Of a stretch of 64,000 bases of DNA, positions 52,401 to 63,617 are shown piece by piece. This DNA comes from Pomphorhynchus laevis. Its lineage: Eukaryota > Acanthocephala > Palaeacanthocephala > Echinorhynchida > Pomphorhynchidae. Below the pieces are notes generated by a model. That model was not told where the DNA came from and ran no database searches. It saw only the letters and a list, made by a program, of their open reading frames with translations. Both the position numbers and the translations under genes were made by a program. Numbering within the stretch: position 1 is the first letter of the stretch; each line of letters begins with the position of its first letter. The stretch is taken from contig WNNJ02000802.1 of assembly GCA_012934845.2 (NCBI GenBank), forward strand, positions 1 to 64,000, read 5' to 3'.

Positions 52401-55400
52401 AATACACGGCGATAATGGACGAAACAATAAAAATATGTTGAAAGTAATATACAGAAAGTAGTAATATACAGAAATGTATATCTACACCACTGGAACAACC
52501 AGGCAAGTGGACGTAACGTTGAATAACGATACAGACGTCCCGAGTTCAAATCCGATCATCACAAGTGTTTGAAGTAAGCAGATAAAAAAGGTTGAAATGT
52601 GAAATGTGGGTCTGGGTCAGCAGCTAATGAGACACATCCAGACTGATTGATAACGTCTTGCTGTATCAATAATAGGAATAATATTTGTGAGTATTATGTC
52701 GTGCCACAACCAGAAGAATTTCAGCTCACAGATGCAATCAAGTTAAATTAAAAACATTCATTGCAAGTGGCAGCGTGAATAACAATGATCCGGGTTGCAG
52801 ATCACACACATAAGATAGGTTTATCATAGTTTGTTAGAATACGATCCCCACCAAAAGTAATATACATAAATGTATATCTGCGTCACTGAAGCAGCCAGCC
52901 TCATGGATGTAACGTTGAATCGCAATACATACGTCCTAAGTTCTAATTCGATCAGCACCAGTGTACGGAGTAAGCAGATAATAAGGGTCGAAACGTGAAT
53001 GTAGGTCTGGCTCAGCAGCTGATGAGACCCTCCAGACTGATTAATAGCGTCCTGCTGTATCAAGAATAAGAACAATACATGTGAGAATGATATCGTGTCA
53101 CAACCAGAAGAATTTAGGCTCACAGATGTAATCAAGTTATAAAGACGTTCTTCTTTATCATAAAAAATATGATAAAGAAGCTATATATCTATATATCAAC
53201 ATTAAATTAACATCAATTCAAACTACATTTAATTTATATCCAAATATGACATATTTAAATGTACAATACGTACATTTTTGCGTGAGCATTCATGCATACC
53301 ATATAATATAAAATATAATACATTAAATAATGAAATTTTCAGAATTGTCATAAAATGTAATGATATTATCAATATCGAAATGGATAGACGCCCATTCACT
53401 GCAAGCTCTTTCGCAGCACAAAAGAGCTTCCTCTATTAATACCATGAGAGTGATCAAGCATGAACCAAAGTGGTTAATCATATTAAATAGTTAAAAAGAG
53501 CGTTGATAGCTTTTATTACAGATAAAATATTTTTGAGGTAAATTAATTAATTTTAACAAGTTACAAATTTAAGTTAATACATCAGTAAACATAACAAACC
53601 TTGATTACGCCATATAGACCGACGTAGTCTTCCGCTAACTCAGCAAGTACAAAAGTATCAATTTCACTCTGGATGTAGTAGGTCCGATAGACTTTGCCGA
53701 GACACTGGCTAAGATGGGTTAAACTTCTACAAAGCGAAGATGATTGTTCGCAATTGGATATGCTCTGTGTAGTCTTTTTTAAGTTTTCATATGTTAATGA
53801 GCATTCTAAAATTAGACAAACCATTTTGTGCATGTAAACTCGATGTGCTAATTGTAAGATATATTAAAAAACATTTTTGCAAACACTCCGTATATTGATT
53901 GATATACACATCATGTATGAGGCACACATCTAGAGACACTAAATAGAGTTTCTAAATATAGACGGAGTCGCTGGTATAGAACGACTCTGCGATGTAGCAG
54001 ATCGAACTGAAAAAGGTCGAGGAAAATTTGTTTGTTGAACAATTTTATACAATACGTTTGATATTATATCTAACCCAAACTACTAATAAAGCAGCAAATT
54101 AAAAATCTAAAACAATTGATAAAATTTAAAAACGGTTGAGGAAGTTAATTTAAGAATATTAAGTTTGCCATCCAAAAATAATTTTAGTAGTAAAATGGAG
54201 GAGATGAGAATCGCGTTATTGTAAATAGTAAAGTTGGCAACTTTATCAAATATGATAAATATTTAATAAAACTAATGATAATGCATATTCTTTGGTATAA
54301 CTTATCTAGATGTCCTTGTCCGAACATAAGCAAATAACATTTTAAAAACATCCGTACACTACAGATCTTTCTAATAATATGGTTTCTTACTGCAGCAATG
54401 TGATTTTTAATTGACTTTATTCTGCTGCATATTTACGTGTTTTTGTGTTGTACGAAGTTAGCCGAAATGAAGATTACTAACATGAATTAATATCCAACGA
54501 ACTTAAGCTATGAACACTTAAAACGCATGGCACAAAAACAATAAAAATATTGTTTGTCTTGAAAACGAAAATACATTGAATTTTTATAAATCAATATAGA
54601 TTGATTGAGAGCCGCTTTCATCAAGTTTTATTATTTAATAACAGAAAGTTTTGCACAACAAAAAATTATCAAAATTACAAAACATTTCTAAAAATTAACC
54701 AAAATATAATAATGCAGAAATTGTTTATAAACTACTTCTTGTTTTGATTTGGCCAAACAGATCAATCATGCATGCACTAGTAATCTATGATTTTTAATAT
54801 CATAGATTATGATATCATATAATTTTTACTTTATAGAATTGCTTTTTTGATTATATGATTAATATTAGAATGAAAATTATTAGAAATAATACTAAATTTA
54901 TATATTAGAATTATAATTAATATAATAGAATTATAATTAATATATTATATTATAATTAATATATTATAATATATTAATTATAATTATCATAATTAATTAT
55001 TAAAATTATGTTAATTATGTCAATTATGAATTAATTATATCAATTATGAATTATAAGTAATATATTAGAATTATACTCATATTATGTAGATCATATTATA
55101 TACCTAAATCACAGGATTGACTATAATAACACTTTTGCTGTATTGAATAAAGCAGACTTTAAATAAAAATAAAGCATTTTAAATTTATAAAAATATTATC
55201 TATTATTAACTCAAAATCATTAATAACGATATCGTATTTAATTTATTTTAAAGATGACGGCATTTATATTGTTATTCTGATCGAATGACAAGTCAAGATT
55301 TAATAATTTAATGTTTGAATTATTTTTACGTTTGATTAGATTTTACGTTTCATTAGATTTTAAGAATTAATCAAATAATAAAAAGGATCAAATGATAATT

Positions 55401-58400
55401 AGGCAATAATTAAATAACAAGGATTATTTAAATAATAATTTATTAATTTCCAACTATTCCGTCGTAGTAATACAAAATATCTAACTTTAGTCAAGTGAAC
55501 TGATTTGTTCTACTAACATGTCAATATTGACATGTGAACTTAGTTGTTCCGATAATGTCCTCTCTCTATGAAATACTGAAAGTATGTATTGGTACGATAT
55601 TATATTTTTGTAATTTTTTATTTTACTATAAAAAACCAAGCAAACAATCGTCGTTTTATAAATCATAAAAGCATTATTACAAATAAATTAAAACTCTTAA
55701 TTGGAATATTCTTATGGATAAAGAGTAAATGATATACTCTAGATAAGAATAATATATGATTCTAGATAATCAATTTACATCACAGGGATGCATCATTAGA
55801 ATACATTAGGCTTCAATGCTATGTTGAATCGAGAATAGGGAGCGAAACGTTTTAGCATTGCAGTTCCTCCTAATAACATGCAATCTCTATTCTGAGCATG
55901 TTATGTGATCTATTATTTGGTTTATAAAATTACTTGATAATAATATTTTATAAGATAAAGATATTTCCATTTTTGAATTTATTTATATTACAAAATATGT
56001 AGTTTCAGTTAAGCGATAAGATTTATAGAGTAACAATCTTAAAATTAAAGATGAATTTTAGATATAAATCATATATTTGATCAAGAAATTTAACAAAGTA
56101 AAAAATAATTCAATATAATAATTTAAACATTTAAAAACATGGAATACTAATGCAAATGCGTGAAAGCTGATTGTTTTAATTTTATTATAATAACGTCAAC
56201 ATCATTAAAAGAATTTTTTTTTAATTTTTAAATCAGATCCACCAAAGATGAACCAGAGATTGGTATCTCCTTTTTTTGGAAATATATTTCGCATATCTGT
56301 CAGATCCTTCTAGATAACCAAAATCTCGTTAATAAAATACTGGATGATTCAGTTAAATTTTCATCAATTCACAACAACGATCCACTAAATAATATATGCC
56401 TTGTACTTTAATCGGATTTGTGAATTTCATATAAAATATATAAAAATTTCAAAATATACGGAAAAAATAACTGATTTTGTCCAATTTATTAAATTTAAAT
56501 TTAGGAGCAGATTCGACAAAACATAAATTTATTTTATATTTTGCTAGCAATTGACATTGCATCATCAGAAAAACAAGTACAATGTATTCTCTATATGTTC
56601 GTCGAATAATAAATTTTTGTTTTGTTAATTCTGCACCGAAATTCAAAATATACAATTATTCATGCAATAAAAAAATCTTTAAACTACTTTAGAGTTAATG
56701 TTTGCAATTGAACGTGTTGTGAAAATAATAACAAAATGACAATGTAAGAGCTTGAAAGCGACTGTAATACTGATTAGTGCTGCAGCACAAACAACTCGAC
56801 GATTCGTTTCCTTGTGTACATGTAAATTCAAATAAACTATGTTAAAAACAAAAAATATCTTACTTTTACGAAATGTAGCAAGATTTTCAAATGCATATGC
56901 AAGCTTCTTTAACCAAGATAGAGTAGCATCAACATTTTGATGAAGTTCGTCAAAGTGCTACATAAAAAGAGGATATGTTTACATATTTGTCAACAAATGA
57001 GACAACGATGTTGTTGAAATTTGAAATATAATTTAGTGACAGTAAGAAATCAAAAGCTACAAAACAACAATATAAAATAAATTTGAAAATATTACTAAAA
57101 TGTATGCGATCTGTAAGGTAACACTTTATTCTACGCAATAGCTTAATGTTAATATTCAAAGATTAGTTCACAGAAATACTATAAAAATTTTTAAACCCTA
57201 AAATTATTTACTAGGTAGAAAAATATTGATTTGGCACATTCAGCTATAACCTATCAAGATCACTCGTTTGCATTTCATAAACAACCTGTTATGGAAAATG
57301 AAGATTAGTGTTCACGGGTTTGTCAAATAGCAGCAACTATCGACGTCCGGACATTGTTTCATAATATTATCAATATAAAATTACTCATAATATGTAAACA
57401 GACATAACTGTGTATTGGAAACCATCACAGTCCATCAGCAATCAAATCCCTAGACCGGTTTCTGGCTTATTGAGCTTCATCAGTAGGATCCAGATTATAA
57501 GAGTGTTCAGAGATACTCCACTACAGTTTAGAAGGGTTCATCACCAGTATGATTATTACAAGACAACCTTCAAGTCCACGGGCGATCACAAAAGTTATTC
57601 GGCATTATAATATATGAATATTATTAGAGCATACCCCCGGATCGCAGTGCAATACGGCATTATAGTTGTTACTAATATATATAGACGGGGGAAACTGGCA
57701 TAACTGGGTATTGGAAACTATCACAGTCCATCAGCAATCAAATACATAGACCGGTTACTGCTTATTGAGCTTCATCAGTAGGGTTCATTAGGGTCTGAAA
57801 TAAGCTTAAACACGAATGTGAATCTTGATTTTATAAACAAAGTTAATAAAAGTATATTAAGTGCTTAGGAAAATTATTAAGCTTTGAGCTTAATAAGTAG
57901 TGCTGACCAAAATGCTGCTGAAGCGTTCACTTAAGTCATACAATGCCTTCGGTATATATCATAATAAAAAATATATTTACTATGATAGAATAAACAAATT
58001 ATCACTTAAAGACAAGCATTAGAAAATGATTTCGGGCTAAGCGTATAAAAAACAAATATAATGTGCATGAATTGCAGATAAAATGTGTTGTAAATTAGAA
58101 CAGAAGGAGTGTGTAGATATATGTGAATAAAAAGGGTAGCCATTTTAATTTATGTATATTAATACGAAGGAAGCATTGAACATTGCACGTAAATCGAGAA
58201 ACAGCATGCAACAAAAGAACACCAGCAAAACCTGCATTTCATCTGGAAAGTCTTGTATGCCATGTGCGCAAAAATTGAGTAAAAGCTTGTTCCACTATGG
58301 CAGATAAAAAAATAAATATTTTTACAAATACGCAACAAATAGAAGGCATTGGGGTTAAGTTACCATAAATATAAACTATCATATTATTGATGGGGATAAT

Positions 58401-61400
58401 TTCGAAACACTCAGCATTGGCGCAGCTCTGTTTTAGATATTTTCTATATATTTATAAATTTCATATATTTTATTCCGGACTATATGTATGAGATATTATT
58501 ATTATTGGTCTCTTCTAATAAAAAATAAAGATTAATTCTTCAATTTACGTTTCGCCTTGCGGCTTCTTCAAAAATCTAAAAATATGTCAAAAGTTACACA
58601 AGTGTCAAAATGCTAAAATAGGAGGTTTTCAAAAAGCTAATGTGATATCCTTCTATTTGAATGCACTGTCGACATTTATACCTGGCTGTATGTAAGTGCA
58701 TAATTGTTGGAGTCGATATCTTTCACAATATTTTCGTTGCTTTTCGTCCTGCACGCTTTCTATTATTTGATAATTGCAACAATCTTGATCATTGAAAAAG
58801 CAGCAAGGCAAAACGTTAATCGAAGAACTAATATCTACCTTTTGGTAGTATAGACAAATAATAATATTTCGTATATATTTAGGGGGTCATAGCGTGATCC
58901 TTACCGGAAGTAGCTTATAAATTCAATTCAATTTATACTTACAATATATATATAGACCGGAATAACAAATAAAGCTAGAAAAAAATCTAAAAATTTATAC
59001 AGTAGCCCTTATTAAGTGTATAACAGTTAGAATTGAAAGCTAATTAAACTTAGTTTATTGTTCGTTAATTATCGTTTATTATGTTAAAGAGTTAAGCATG
59101 GGTCGCTAAACTAGTGAATAACAAATGCGTTCGTCGCTCCCAGAAATATCATAAGAGTAAAAATTCAAAGTAATGTATATATTCGATTATAACGATTATA
59201 TATTCCTTTTAAATTAGCTTTTAAATATTTTGAAACGTGATTGGATTTAAAACGTTAATACTTTAAAATGTGGTCACATTTAAAACGTAATTTGAATCCA
59301 AATCATACCGAATTATTTGGTGGTGCTGATATAAAGCATTAGTAATGAACCAGTCAACAGAATTGATTCATAAAACCAGTTTCTTTCAATATAAAATGAT
59401 ATATCATCTAGAATGTTTAGGCCAAAGTAGTTAATAATTACACTTTATTAAATTAAAATCACATTTTTAAAGTGACGTGTGATCAATATTTATTAAAATG
59501 ATTAATTATAATATAGAATAACAAATTAAAAATACATGATGGATTTAGCAAAAGTGGCGGTATAAGAATTTGAAATAAATAAAACAGTTGATTTATTAAA
59601 TTGATCAATTAACAATATAAGGCAATTGATCAATTCATGTATTTATCATTAACATAAAAATTTTAACAAGTGATACAGCGGATTTTGTTCATGTAGCACT
59701 GATATATTTACTATAGTGTATAGTATCATACAAGCCAACACCATAAATACGACCGTTCATTGATAAATAAAAAATTAACCCAAAAAAGCGTTCGCTGATA
59801 TAATATCATTTGTGTAATTTGCATACGGTTTATCATATTATAAAAAATTTTCTTTCTGTATTCATCTACTAAATCTATTAACATTGAGATGTTGATGAAG
59901 ATAATTTAATAAAAGCCACATCATAATATCTACATTTAACTAGCAATTTACAAAACTGATATTTAAAAGCGTTGAACATATACCATAATTATATTATTTA
60001 TCTAAGCAAATGAATTGGTATACATGATATATGTGTGTGTTGATTTGTCTTTTGAACAAAAACATTTCGCCTTAATAAAGTATGATTAAATAGTAAAAAA
60101 CGTTTGTTTTAATTTATACATAGTGAGTTTTACAAATCTCACAATGTATAAATACGGTTTTTGTGATAAACGTATAAAAACAATGACTGCATAAAGAGAT
60201 ATCGCATGATTAAAAAAAAACAAAAAAGGTAATATTGTCAACCTACCATGTCGGGCTCGTCCACCTTTTGTGACACTTTTGACACTCCGTTTTGAATAGC
60301 AGCAATGACCCTTCGGAACGAACCGGAAGCTGAAGACATTAAATTGCCGCTACTGCTGTTAACACTCAATATGGATGAAGATGGAGGTGTTGATGGTGGT
60401 GAAATTGCAATTGAAGCCCTATGTAAACTAGAAGAGCCTTGGTACGACGATGGACTTCGCAGAAAATGTTTAAATTCGTCATCCAAACGAAGTACGGGGT
60501 GACGATTTATCTTTATCAGATATCTAAAACCATCAATTTGATCATGAGAAATTAATTTAAAACGATCAAAGCGAAACAATAAATTTATACCGTTTTAAAG
60601 CAAAGCGTCTGCGATTTAGAAAATCATTCGACACCTTGTCTTTGCTTTGAAATTTGAATAAAGCAGTACCTTAAAATTAACGTTGAATTAAAAATACAAG
60701 AAAATATCTTTTAACTATTTTGTTGGGCTTTAGGCTTTAAAATAAAATCGAATTCAAATTTCTTAATTTCATCCAATTTTACATTTTGCGATCAAATTCT
60801 TATAATATAAAGCTTCAGAAACTGTCATATGATGTACGTTATTATTAAATAATAATATTTAATTTATTAAATAATCTACTAATTCACATAAACATCAAAA
60901 CAAAATAAAACTGCTTCATAATACAACGCTTTTCTATAATATGACATAAAATAAAAATGGATTTAACTCTTTCTGATTGAAATTTTAGATCTGAGTATAG
61001 CTGCAAAATTAAGTGCTAAGATTTAAATTCAAATTTATAAAAACACAATCAAACATTATAAATCCTGGATAAATTTATTAAAAAATATCTAAATCAAATA
61101 TTAAGTATTATCTAGAAAATATAGATTGGTATGCAATGATAGCGAAGTCATTATTTATTGATTCATTATGGTTTAAATTGCTAAACAATAAATGAATTAT
61201 TTACTTAGCAAATATAATCATGTAGCCTAGGTACACGACTACTCTCAAGCATTAATATATTAGAGAGAAATGATGATGAATAGCAGCAGGAGATAATGCA
61301 GTGAAAGCATACAATCAAACATGTATTTCGGCATGTTTACGAAAACTTTGAATCGATGGGTTCCTGAAAAGATCAGCATGTGCATAGCGTTCTCTCTATA

Positions 61401-63617
61401 ACGATCTTATAAAGAACATGTATTAAAAATATCCTTATAAGATCTTTCTATAAAGTAAAAAACAAACAGAAGAAGCTTTTTTATATAAGCTCTGGAGCAA
61501 ATATTGAAATTCAGATTGCTTAAATATCGTTACCCAAAATAAGAAGCTTAAAACACAATAGTTCTTTATAATCGTTAAAATTAATTGCGGATTAACAACT
61601 AACAACCTGAACAAATTAAATAAGAACTAAATCTTAATTTAAAAGAGAAGATAAAAAATTACGGTAGTCAAGCCTTATAAAAATAATTGCAGCAGCAATA
61701 AAAATATTTGCGGTCGTACTTTTATGTCAATAAAAAACAAGATACTAAAACTAACTTATCAGCGAAAAACTTGTTTAAGAATAAAAATTACAAAGTTCAT
61801 AACAGTTTTTACAAAGTTGTTTGCGAGTCTAATTATAGCATTTAAAACAAATCATTAATTTAAGGTTAGATTAAAATAAATAAACGTTGCATATATATAC
61901 ACCAACAATCACATATTACCAATTGGATCTTTTCCCGGAGGATTAGGCACAATACGTCCCTGATGAAGATATTTTTGGGCCAGTTTACTATGCAAAACCA
62001 GAAAATCACTGAATCGACGATGAACACTTATTCTGCTTGAAATAGCGACCTCATTACAAAACAAAGTTGACGACTAAAAGAACAGGTTGAAGTTATTTTA
62101 ATTTAATTTGTTAAATTTCCTATTTTAGCTATTTTAGCTATTTTTTGATATATTCGTACATTATAAATCAATGTTGATCAATGTTAAAAATGCGTGTTGA
62201 TTAAAAATGTGTAAAAAGTGCGCATATCAAAAAATGCTCATTTTTTGATAAAAATAAATATATGAAAGAATTTATAAATTAATGGATATATTGAACATTT
62301 AGAACATTCAATAAAACGTCGAAAATATCGTTGCGCAATTTTAGAAGTATACATCATAAAAAATAAAATAAATTAGTATATTATAAATTAAAAGTTAATT
62401 TTAACTAATAGATCTGCGACAAATGAAAGCTTATACTTTTGTCAAAAGTAATAGACCTTCATTTACATAATATTTATATAACATCTCTAATTGTTTTTTG
62501 ACAGTAACTTTTCAGGATTAAATATGATAATTTCAGACAACTTGTGAATAAAAAATATTTTTCTAAATATTTTTATAATCAAATGTAGAATATAATCTAT
62601 AATTGCTTGGATATTGTATACCTTATCAACTATCGCTATAAGGACTAGTTATTAAGAATTCAAATTTAGTAGGACCAAACAATTACTGTAAACTTGTAAT
62701 ATTAAAATGTAATTTAATCAATTAATATAGACGATTATTACCGAAATCTTCACTGATTTTACAGAAAATACATTTATTTACAAAGCGTACATAAACTAAG
62801 TCTAAGAATATATTTACGTTAGGAGATGTATGATTTCTAACGAAAACAATTTTAAATAGGTAGATATAATGATAGTTTATTTGATTTTCGATAAAGTTAC
62901 TATTTCAACGCTACTATGTTCATAATCAGAATACAAAAAGTTTTTAAATGTTGTAAAATATTTTCGAGTGAAATAACGTTTTAATATACTTATATTTGAA
63001 TGACAACCGTAGTAGTGGTCGAATAAGTTAGTCTTCTCGGGAATCGAATAAATTCCCAAACTTTTTATCTACTTAAAACTTGTTCCTTTAAAATATATAG
63101 TAAAATATATAATAAAATACAATTGATTTATAGTTTGAGAATGCAGACATTCCACTGTTCGCAAGTATTGCCAAAATGCCAAATTTTATAAATTTTAATT
63201 TAAGAGAATTTTGGTAAAATAATGGATGTTATAATGTTCGCAAATTAAAAAAAATTAGTAAAGCTAGCTTTAGTTATATAAAGTAAAGGAGTAACTATAT
63301 TTTAGTTTAAATATAATATTTAAAAGTTAAGATCTTAAATCTAACGCAGAATACAGTATATAACCGATGCTGACGATAATGTATTATTTATTGAAAAGAC
63401 GTCAATGTCTTGAGAAAAGAACGAAATAGCAAAATTAAAAATATATGATTATAACCTGAACGTCTATTTGATAGATAAAATACGATGATATGCCGTCTCC
63501 GACTTTGGTAGGTTCGTGAACATTAACAGAAAATGATTTATCAAGTTCATTGCAATTACTGAAGTAGGCATCCAACTCACAGCTGAAATCGGTAGGTAGA
63601 CACCAATCGTCACTTGT
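49398..63617 (-). CDS. Sorting nexin of the SNX1/2 type (PX-BAR), nine exons, N-terminus beyond the window
   Basis: Nine exons on the minus strand join without phase conflict to 438 codons ending in TGA. Residues 1-25 of the visible part are linker. The PX domain runs from about 26 to 155 (KVGDGISSYFIYQI, VHRRFSDFLVLHSKL with the phosphoinositide-binding RRFSDF motif, KRYLIKINRHPVL). A Ser/Pro-rich insert follows (about 160-205), then an amphipathic SFRRVIAAIQNGVSKV helix and a BAR domain to the end (LDQRIQILMSW, YWNDLIPKMEQ). Over PX and BAR it aligns almost without gaps to vertebrate SNX1/2. These proteins bind endosomal PI3P and form membrane tubules in the retromer/ESCPE-1 sorting pathway. 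SNX1/2 are ~520 aa, so about 80-100 N-terminal residues lie past position 64000. Introns contain PLE and ribozyme repeats. Confidence 0.88.
49443..50851 (-). other. Last intron of the SNX1/2-like gene (part)
   Basis: AT-rich; no element recognised in this part. The exon-like relic at 50852-50899 follows. Confidence 0.5.
50852..50899 (-). pseudogene. Partial duplicate of the LDQRI exon of the SNX1/2-like gene
   Basis: After a TAG acceptor the minus strand reads HLLDQRIKILMSWRVA, clearly related to QVLDQRIQILMSWRAA of the real exon at 51594-51737, also phase 0. Similarity stops after about 48 nt and an in-frame TAG follows five codons later. It lies downstream of the next exon, so it is not a simple side-by-side exon duplicate. 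It is either a decaying copy or an alternative last exon. Confidence 0.65.
51376..51528 (-). CDS. SNX1/2-like, exon with YEVKVDRYKENF (BAR)
   Basis: 51 codons between acceptor TTCTAATTTAG and donor GTACGT, phase 0 at both ends. Encodes the BAR segment equivalent to SNX1/2 YERDFE...KDFK..VIKYLE (here DFQEAFISYFKQLRKFY). Confidence 0.85.
51594..51737 (-). CDS. SNX1/2-like, exon with LDQRIQILMSW (BAR)
   Basis: 48 codons between a TTAG acceptor and donor GTTTAC, phase 0 at both ends. Corresponds to the SNX1/2 FDQRMK.WQ.W segment; the linker after it (LELNGDKDKIPQTE) is diverged. A partial copy of this exon is at 50852-50899. Confidence 0.85.
52455..53150 (+). repeat. Ribozyme-bearing tandem dimer RZ1, copy 2
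   Basis: Two units start at about 52460 and 52856 (period about 396 bp). Each holds an A-box-like GGCAAGTGG or variant, a B-box-like GAGTTCAAATCC, and a hammerhead-like core. Unit 2 has CAGCAG (53013-53018), CTGATGA (53019-53025), then GTC and CTGCTG (53049-53057), a six-pair stem I in canonical order. The expected GAAAC between them reads TGATT. A GAAAC does occur upstream (52990-52994) flanked by GGGTC, which pairs with GACCC after CTGATGA. It lies in an intron of the SNX1/2-like gene. Confidence 0.65.
53160..53365 (+). mobile_element. PLE RT fragment, old
   Basis: Aligns with the PLE RT segment from YLDMNIKLTLTKT to NNEILRIATICNDI (for example GCATTCATGCATACCATATA is shared exactly). Small deletions and stops; no function. 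Confidence 0.65.
53600..53805 (-). CDS. SNX1/2-like, exon with the central BAR helix
   Basis: 206 nt between acceptor TTGTCTAATTTTAG and donor GTTTGT. Two bases complete the codon begun in the previous exon. Encodes SLTYENLKKTTQSISNCEQ and YIQSEIDTFVLAELAEDYV, aligned without gaps to SNX1/2 around SRALSQLAEVEEKI and ELLSDYIRL. Confidence 0.88.
53870..55659. other. Intron sequence with an AT-rich repeat tract
   Basis: 54890-55080 consists of imperfect repeats of AATTATAATTAATATATTAG-like units, partly palindromic. Otherwise no element or exon recognised. Confidence 0.5.
55660..55925 (+). mobile_element. PLE 3' region, old copy on the plus strand
   Basis: Begins with the last RT codons (AAACTCTTAATTGG...TTATGGATAAAGAG) and runs through the structure region. 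There AGAATAGGGA (55832-55841) pairs with TCTCTATTCT (55884-55893), with a GAAAC box between. Diverged, but the helix is kept by paired changes. Confidence 0.65.
56864..56957 (-). CDS. SNX1/2-like, exon at the start of the BAR domain
   Basis: 94 nt between acceptor TTATGTAG and donor GTAAGA: HFDELHQNVDATLSWLKKL and AYAFENLATFRK, phase 0 start, one base carried over. Matches SNX1/2 WFEEK...RLRKLH...LV.HRKEL. Confidence 0.88.
57436..57490 (-). ncRNA. Hammerhead ribozyme motif, RZ3 unit 1
   Basis: Minus strand: TCCTA (stem I), CTGATGA (57477-57483), A-GCT-CAATA-AGC (stem II), GAAAC (57458-57462), CG, GTC, then TAGGG pairing with TCCTA. The order is that of a type I hammerhead with a minimal stem III, as in Penelope-associated and retrozyme hammerheads. 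Two extra bases (CA) before GAAAC are atypical. Confidence 0.65.
57735..57785 (-). ncRNA. Hammerhead ribozyme motif, RZ3 unit 2 (degenerate)
   Basis: Same layout: CTGATGA (57772-57778), GCT/AGC stem II, but GTAAC in place of GAAAC, then CGGTC and TATG. Probably inactive. Confidence 0.6.
58549..58571 (-). ncRNA. Hammerhead-like core motif
   Basis: Minus strand: TTGAAGA (58565-58571), AGCC-GCAA-GGC stem II closed by a GCAA tetraloop, GAAAC (58549-58553), GTA. Only the first core base differs from CTGANGA. No second unit found. Confidence 0.4.
58572..60246. other. SNX1/2-like intron, no element recognised
   Basis: AT-rich; no domain or repeat family that I can support. Confidence 0.5.
60247..60523 (-). 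CDS. SNX1/2-like, exon with end of PX domain and Ser-rich insert
   Basis: 277 nt between acceptor TTGATGGTTTTAG and donor GTAGGT. Encodes YLIKINRHPVLRLDDEFKHF (end of PX), then a Ser/Pro-rich stretch of about 45 residues, then RRVIAAIQNGVSKVSQKVD. The Ser/Pro insert is longer than in vertebrate SNX1/2. Confidence 0.9.
60591..60669 (-). CDS. SNX1/2-like, exon in the PX domain
   Basis: 79 nt between acceptor GTTAATTTTAAG and donor GTATAA. Encodes TALFKFQSKDKVSNDF and LNRRRFALKR. Length and RRR-x-x-L-x-R pattern fit the SNX1/2 segment EFLEKRRAALER exactly. Confidence 0.85.
60670..61919 (-). other. Intron of the SNX1/2-like gene
   Basis: AT-rich, non-coding, no element recognised. Confidence 0.55.
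61920..62073 (-). CDS. SNX1/2-like, exon with the PX core
   Basis: 154 nt between acceptor GTTCTTTTAG and donor GTAATA. Encodes VAISSRISVHRRFSDFLVLH and HQGRIVPNPPGKDPIG. RRFSDF is the hallmark PX motif whose arginine contacts the 3-phosphate of PI3P; the proline-rich loop follows. Confidence 0.92.
62074..63455 (-). other. Intron of the SNX1/2-like gene
   Basis: AT-rich, non-coding, no element recognised. Confidence 0.55.
63456..63617 (-). CDS. SNX1/2-like, first exon in the window (start of PX)
   Basis: 54 codons between acceptor TATATTAAAG and donor GTTATA, phase 0. Encodes FSVNVHEPTKVGDGISSYF, matching the SNX1/2 PX start (I.V.DPEKVGDGMNAY). Earlier exons must lie beyond the window; no start codon of the gene is visible in 63618-64000. 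Confidence 0.85.

Larger units (their letters stand above)
57401..57830 (-). repeat. Ribozyme-bearing tandem repeat RZ3 (two units, period about 296 bp)
   Basis: CATAACTG-GTATTGGAAACTATCACAG-type starts recur at 57403 and 57699 on the plus strand; the ribozyme reads on the minus strand. The second unit is cut short at about 57830. No open frame. Lies in an intron of the SNX1/2-like gene. Confidence 0.7.

Noticed and set aside
52455-53150. Firm assignment of RZ1 to the schistosome SM-alpha family
   Set aside because: Similarity is limited to the core strings I remember; the GAAAC box is absent and I cannot run an alignment.
53372-53420. Fragment related to the inverted repeat at 48.5 kb (GAAATGG-AGACGCCC)
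   Set aside because: Only about 20 bp are similar; too short to support a feature.
60305-60502. 65-codon plus-strand frame (acidic)
   Set aside because: Antisense of the SNX exon at 60247-60523.
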